Positions 21,374-25,000 of a DNA stretch of 25,000 nucleotides are shown here, one piece after another (positions within the stretch are counted from its first letter, which is position 1; every line of letters begins with the position of its first letter). Location of the stretch: positions 1 to 25,000 of the forward strand of contig JAKLZA010000273.1 of NCBI GenBank assembly GCA_030704615.1, written 5' to 3'. The position numbers were made by a program, and so were the translations under genes. The notes under the pieces are model-generated. The model saw nothing but the letters and a program-made list of their open reading frames with translations, ran no database searches and had not been told where the DNA came from. Origin of the DNA: Takakia lepidozioides. Lineage: Eukaryota > Streptophyta > Takakiopsida > Takakiales > Takakiaceae.

Positions 21374-21894
21374 TAGCTTGTGTGTGTGTGAGGGAGAGAG
21401 GTTCGTTGTCCTCACTTGAGATGATATCAGCTCTTTCGCTTTGAGATTGAAGAAGACACAACATTTAAGGATCACTTGTGTTGTTCATATCACCACAGGA
21501 AAAAGAGGGATAGATCTTAAATTACTGGTCATGGAGATGGGAATGAAAGTCTCAAAAATTGGATGAGGGTAGAGTTCTAATGGAAAACATGAACTTGCCA
21601 TCCTTCATGCAGGTCACCGGTTATGCCCCATATGACACATTCTCCGAACCCATGTTGGCCCCTGTCACCAAACTGGATTGGGAGCCAGCATGCCGAGAGT
21701 CTTACCTGGCCACTGCAGAAGTTAAAATTTATGGGCACTTGGCATGGGGTATTGGCGGCAATAAAAAACTTGTGGAGCAGCAAACATTTGAATCGGCGGG
21801 ACTTGAGTTTGGGGAGGATTTACTGATGCAAGCCATACAGGATCAAGATATAGAGAAGAATGTGAGTGAACAGCAAGAGGCACCCGCCTACTAG
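15254..21894 (+). CDS. Tocopherol-cyclase-like protein, five supported exons
   Basis: Exons 15254-15952, 16571-16750, 17203-17445, 17848-18048 and 21613-21894 have lengths divisible by three and abut AG/GT borders, giving about 534 residues. The start ATG follows an in-frame stop at 15206. The first 50 residues are Ser/Lys-rich with almost no acidic residues, like a plastid transit peptide. Motifs in order: PSFEGWFSRLWD (exon 1), GPEGWARYVTIIPTHWYVYS and HFEKNWGQTFPAGHVWLQ (exon 3), LLCAGAYFKTPGGK (exon 4), ACRESYLATAEVKIY (exon 5). FEGW, EKNWG and the ACRxSY strand follow the layout of the tocopherol cyclase family (VTE1 closes the chromanol ring of vitamin E). The protein is divergent from VTE1, so the substrate is unknown. 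The piece expected between exons 1 and 2 was not found in frame. The last intron holds a LINE. A live gene is likely but not certain. Confidence 0.75.
16957..17032 (+). mobile_element. Short non-LTR 3' end with (ATTTC)n tail
   Basis: TTTTGTCCCATAAGCTC, CCGCGGACGTTATAAAGC, then ACC and (ATTTC)4. It is the second copy of the insert at 12104-12172, in opposite orientation, and lies in the intron 16751-17202 of the tocopherol-cyclase-like gene. Confidence 0.6.
18055..18244 (+). mobile_element. Serial truncated LINE 3' ends in a (TC)n tract
   Basis: Within a TC-rich run lie CAATGGCCACAAGGCTAG (18081-18098), a longer piece ending GTCTTATGAGTACAAT (18099-18143), a TC tract (18143-18164), and a third piece starting CCGCTCAAACTGGGCGCGG (18164-18230) with the same ending and a further TC tract. 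All match the 3' end of the LINE at 18612-21322, in the opposite orientation. They begin a few bases after the splice donor at 18049. Confidence 0.8.
18245..18611. other. Intron sequence between LINE pieces
   Basis: A short plus frame (YNVEGCRSIAGLNLHAFEYD) ends in TGA at 18360; I do not recognise it and it is not in the path of the joined exons. Confidence 0.3.
18612..21322 (-). mobile_element. TC-associated LINE, 5'-truncated, one long ORF with two frameshifts
   Basis: The minus strand encodes a non-LTR reverse transcriptase. It starts inside the protein at HFVQSLQELQSRSV (21319), then SRAVNWWTNEIKLKIAERRA. After a frameshift near 20760 come GYKAGGPDGIVNEVIK, GNYRGITLLNAVGK, GFRRNRGC, FFLDVKKAYDTVWRDGLWFR, VAQGCTLSPLLFDVFINQLL and the catalytic FADD (about 19960). 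After a second frameshift near 19560 a cysteine/histidine cluster CPLCGQSEDSIHFLIHC follows (about 18970), and the C terminus ends ATANNVL-TGA (18620-18618). Only GTACAA separates the stop from (TC)n. The endonuclease is missing. The FADD box and the LDVKKAYDTV motif differ from the plant L1 type at the left edge. It lies antisense in the last intron of the tocopherol-cyclase-like gene. Confidence 0.9.
21323..21373. repeat. (GA)n tract at the 5' junction of the LINE
   Basis: About 50 bases of GA lie directly against the truncated 5' end of the LINE. A shorter GA run (18598-18611) lies against its 3' end. Confidence 0.9.
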
Positions 21895-21939
21895 CGAGAG
21901 AGAGAGAGTGGTGTCCTACAGTCCAGCATTCATTTTGAT

Positions 21940-21981
21940 AGAGACGCTCCTTGTGGCCATTGATCTCATCCCCAGATTGGG
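21940..21981 (-). mobile_element. Degraded LINE 3'-end copy between GA tracts
   Basis: CCTTGTGGCCATTGA is identical to the 3' coding end of the LINE (near 18640), followed by TCTCATCCCCAGATTGGGA, similar to the next stretch. GA runs lie at 21896-21909 and at about 21981-22014. It lies 3' of the tocopherol-cyclase-like stop codon. Confidence 0.5.
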
Positions 21982-22137
21982 AAAGAGAGAGAAAGAAAAT
22001 GAGAGAGAGAGAACAAATTGTTTGTGAATCCTCAACCACCTTCCCACCTCAAAACAGATCGTCTGCATGCTCCTTCCTGATCATCCTGCCTCACTGTTAC
22101 TCGGTTGCAGTAACTAAACATTACCTCTTGTACCAGT

Positions 22138-22143
22138 AATAAA
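22138..22143 (+). terminator. AATAAA poly(A) signal candidate
   Basis: AATAAA lies 244 bases after the stop of the tocopherol-cyclase-like gene, past the GA tracts and LINE relic, which would therefore be in its 3' UTR. Confidence 0.35.
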
Positions 22144-22209
22144 ACACACCAAAGAAACACTAGCCCCAGCAACTGGAGACACTTTACCTTTAACTATATA
22201 GCAGATAAA

Positions 22210-22336
22210 TTTTTTGTTTTGTTTTTCAATAAGGAAAACTGGAGCGACAGCTCACAATTCAGGACTTTTACTACAGAGGAGGGGGAAAAATGAACCCCCT
22301 TTCATATAAGCCATGAACCTTACAGGAGGTACTACA
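22210..22336 (-). mobile_element. SINE, 3' part with A-rich tail
   Basis: Read on the minus strand: CCTGTAAGG, TTCATGGCTTATATGAAAGG, CCTCCTCTG, CTGAATTGTGAGCTGTCGC and an A-rich tail (AAAAACAAAACAAAAAA). It matches the copy at 22755-22926 over about 85 bases. The tRNA-like head is missing. Confidence 0.7.
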
Positions 22337-22754
22337 TAGCTACAAAACTATACCATACAGGACACAGTAGCAGGATTTGAAAGTACTGAAAATACTGAAA
22401 ATAACCCCTTTCAAAGTACCTCTTTCAAAATAACCCCTTTCAATTGACATTTCAGAGTCCCTTTAACGAAATAAAAATAAAACCCATCAACTTTCCTATG
22501 TCCCAATTTTGGTCACAGTTGGTGGAAACAGCTTACAGCCAAAATTAGACATGTTTGATCTGTGTAGCAGACAACTGCAATGTGCGTGCTAACAACTTCC
22601 AAATGCATTTGCAAGTCTTGTTTTCATTTAGGCCTCTTCGTTCGTCATGCATTGCTACTGTATTTACGCATTTACCACATTTTGCAGGCTGGTTTAGTAA
22701 GTTTACTTCTCTACAACGCTACAGTTTGATTGATTTGTTTCCTCATTACGTTAT

Positions 22755-22926
22755 TATTCAAGGGAAGAGGGAGCGACAGCCCACAATTCAGCCTTTTAAG
22801 AGGAGGGGACTCGAAGAGTAACCTTCCTTTCATAGACCATGAAGGCAGGAGACTGGAAGGTAGCGTGATTCAAACCCAGGTGGCACAGTGTGCACTATCC
22901 AATTGAGCTACCAACTGCTGGTCTCT
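22755..22926 (-). mobile_element. tRNA-derived SINE, near complete
   Basis: On the minus strand it begins AGACCAGCAGTTGG. The A box is TAGCTCAATTGG (about 22910) and the B box GGGTTTGAATC (about 22870), spaced as in tRNA-derived SINEs. The body CTTCATGGTCTATGAAAGG...CTCCTC...GCTGAATTGTGGGCTGTCGC follows. The head marks it as transcribed by RNA polymerase III. The same body, without the head, is at 22210-22336. This copy has no clear A tail. Confidence 0.75.
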
Positions 22927-23950
22927 AATAATCCGGTGCTGCAAACATGGAGATACTGCATAAAGTCGAAGGAAGTCTCAAATCGTTAATTCATGGATCC
23001 AGTGTGGAGCCCAACTGCAATATGGGCTGCCCATTTGATGGGCTGCCGCTGTGCCTGATCAGATTCAAGTCTAGCTCATGTGAAAACTGATGTACAGGGA
23101 AGCTTGAAGAACTACTATATCATCAGCAGTAGTTGTTCTTGCTCATCAAGTTTAGGTTTAGGTTTAGGTTTCATAATTCAAGCGCTATTCATATTCAATG
23201 CAACCTGATGACTGCTGCACTGAACTATCAGCCGCGCTTGTTACCTTAACTTATTATATGTTTTCAGACAATTAATCGCCCTTATTTTGAAGGGTATGAA
23301 GGTTGTCGTGATCGACTGGCTACCTGGACATGATATTGACACGAATCCGTCTGTCTTGGGCCCCGGAAGATTGTCCCCTGCATTAAGACTTTGAAATCGA
23401 CCATCAGTGCACACGGATGTACGCCTTGTTACTTGTTACCTTCAAAGCTCTAGAAATGCACTGGATTTGTCGTATGGAGTTAAAACAAGTGGATTCATTA
23501 ATGAGCATATAGTGAAACGAACCCGCAGCACAACGGTCCACAACCCAGACTTCTCAAGTCAGGCTAACTCACATGAGGGAGCTCCAACAAGCTTCTTTCG
23601 TGCAGCTGGCAACCGACGAAAGCTACGCTAGGCTACTTACCTTGTCACTGGCAGGTCGATCACACAGTCTACAGAGACCACTGCAACCTTCCGACTCTGC
23701 TAGGCTCTCTAGCAATTGCACAAGGAATAACTTAACTTTGGAAAGAGACTCAGACTTGCGCAACCCAAAAATCCTGGCAGGCTTCGCAGCGCACACAACA
23801 CGACAGGCGACCTCATCACTCTCCCCGCCCGCGACGGGGCTCACGCAACCCTAATAATCATCGCCGCTCATGCCACCATTACTGCTCATTCTGTACCCCA
23901 ACCCACTCATTACTCGCTGCGCATTCTGCTCCTCCTTTGTCTCTCCAACA
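22927..23950. other. No recognisable gene
   Basis: Mixed sequence without recognised motifs. GC and CpG content rise from about 23600 onward. Confidence 0.3.
23151..23171. repeat. Telomere-like (TTTAGG)3
   Basis: Three and a half units of TTTAGG. The usual plant telomere unit has one more G. Confidence 0.8.
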
Positions 23951-23955
23951 TCTGC

Positions 23956-24405
23956 CTATATATTGCCTGCGGCTCCTGCTCTTCGGTGAACAAACGCATG
24001 TGCGCAGCAGTAAGATAAATGGAAGATGACTCTTGTCATCTACCAAAACAGATGAAATGCTGTAGGTCAACCTTTAACAGTTATCCCTCCGTTTCTGCGC
24101 AGCTCAACAGACGACCATTTAGGGGGGACGACGGCGCAATGGAAGGCAGCGCATCGAGTAATAAAAGTCCCCCAACAGCCATCTTGTTTGAAATACTCCC
24201 CGCATCGTGGACCCACCAACCAAACTTTAAGATACGAGGAATGTGGTGACTGCTTATTATCCTCTTGCCAGAATCTGGCAGCCAGATTCACTCTCCCTCG
24301 GATTTCATCACCACCATTCAATGATTTGTTGACTCGCAAGTTATGAAGTGTCAGCGATGTGCGCGAGGCGGAGTCAACGACATGACTGCCACGATAACTA
24401 TAAAC
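23956..24405 (+). promoter_or_regulatory. TATA-like motifs in CpG-rich flank
   Basis: CTATATATT at 23956-23964 and CTATAAAC at 24398-24405 each lie 30-45 bases before a pyrimidine/purine-rich stretch that could hold a start site. Neither is followed by a convincing protein, so they may drive a non-coding or unrecognised first exon. Confidence 0.3.
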
Positions 24406-24436
24406 CAGCTGCTCGTCGCACCAATCTTCATCTCGG

Positions 24437-24860
24437 ATGGCGTTGGTGACTCGTGAAAGCGCGAGCGAGAATGAGACACTGAATGCGCGCTGTGATGGAT
24501 CATGGGCCGGCCCGCTGCTCATCAACGCCACGCCACTCACACCAAACTATCGTATCTCTGGCATTCAACGCCGGACCGCCGACCACACTGACGGAAACCG
24601 TTGGACAGACACTCACGTACGTCGACGGCCCCACGTACCATCACACGTACACCTCGCATCCCGTGTCTTCGTCCGTCAGGGACGCACGTCGACGCGTCTG
24701 TTCGTCCCCCGCTCTCCGTCTGCCGGCCCGCTGCAGCTGGCGGCGGGGCCGGCGCTCATTTACCCCCGCCGCTCCGCTATGTTTAGCGGCGGTGACGTGG
24801 CGCTGGCCCTGTGCTTGGTTGGCCCAGCTTCATCCCGCACGTGGCGCATTCAATAGTCGT
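24437..24860 (+). promoter_or_regulatory. CpG-rich promoter-like region with G-box
   Basis: This stretch is clearly richer in G+C and CpG than the rest of the window. It holds CACGTGGC (24838-24845), a G-box/ABRE core bound by bZIP and bHLH factors, GACGTGGC (24794-24801) and several ACGTAC/ACGT cores (24610-24660). A pyrimidine-rich stretch follows at 24870-24945. The open plus frame 24437-24856 has a composition that follows the GC bias and shows no domain, so I do not call it a gene. Confidence 0.45.
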
Positions 24861-24979
24861 CAACCCTCGGCTTTATTCTCCTTTTGACTCTCTACTTTCG
24901 CTTTATTTTCCACATCCTTTGTTGTGGGATCTCTCTCTATCAGCGCCCTTGTATCCACATTAACTTAACAACAGTAGAC

Positions 24980-25000
24980 ATGAGATCTACTTGTTGTCGA
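24980..25000 (+). CDS. Possible start of a gene, cut by window edge
   Basis: ATG AGA TCT ACT TGT TGT CGA opens to the window end (MRSTCCR). It follows a pyrimidine-rich leader and the CpG-rich G-box region, as expected of a first coding exon. Seven codons are too few to name it. Confidence 0.25.

Noticed and set aside
22860-22925. A tRNA gene on minus
   Set aside because: A and B boxes are present but stems do not pair convincingly, and the body is shared with another repeat; better explained as a SINE head.
23151-23171. Interstitial telomere
   Set aside because: Only three and a half units, and the unit is TTTAGG, not the usual TTTAGGG; likely a chance short repeat.
24437-24856. Open frame of 139 codons in the CpG-rich region
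   Set aside because: Openness is expected from high G+C; several overlapping frames are open and none shows a domain.

Overview
The window looks like nuclear DNA of a land plant, probably a seed-free one such as a fern. The evidence is plant-type pentatricopeptide-repeat (PPR) fragments, spliceosomal introns with GT..AG borders, an L1-type plant LINE, tRNA-derived SINE-like repeats and a tocopherol-cyclase-family gene with a plastid-targeting-like leader. The fern assignment is inference; nothing in the sequence proves it. Most of the window is a graveyard of gene fragments and retroelements, with one largely coherent gene.

Left part (1-6.4 kb): the 3' half of an L1-type LINE on the minus strand is cut by the window edge. 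It is followed by the last exon of a dienelactone-hydrolase-like gene (+) with a SINE relic and poly(A) signals behind it. Next come the first copy of a roughly 1.05-kb duplicated block and fragments of a DUF2921-like gene and of PPR genes.

Middle (6.4-15.2 kb): a two-exon 2-oxoglutarate/Fe(II) oxygenase-like gene is broken by frameshifts and has lost its metal and cosubstrate ligands; its 5' end contains a captured histone H3 tail. Then come an intronless CDC48/p97 fragment on the minus strand with a stop at the Walker A lysine, N-terminal and middle exons of a dienelactone hydrolase-like gene interrupted by LINE debris, the second copy of the duplicated block, a short LINE relic with a 13-bp target-site duplication, and long GAA and AG microsatellites.

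Right part (15.2-25 kb): a tocopherol-cyclase-like gene on the plus strand has five supported exons, all joined in phase 0. A 2.7-kb LINE lies in reverse orientation inside its last intron. Severely 5'-truncated pieces of the same LINE lie in this intron, just beyond the stop codon, and near 10.4 kb, each flanked on both sides by (TC)n/(GA)n. The LINE reading frame ends only six bases before the (TC)n tract. This points to a plant LINE family that inserts into TC microsatellites and has almost no 3' UTR, the most interesting observation here. Two SINE copies follow. The last 1 kb becomes GC- and CpG-rich with G-box and TATA-like motifs, probably the promoter of a gene beginning at the right edge.

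No RNA gene, CRISPR array or operon-like organisation was seen. Exon borders and homologies were read by eye and not checked by alignment.
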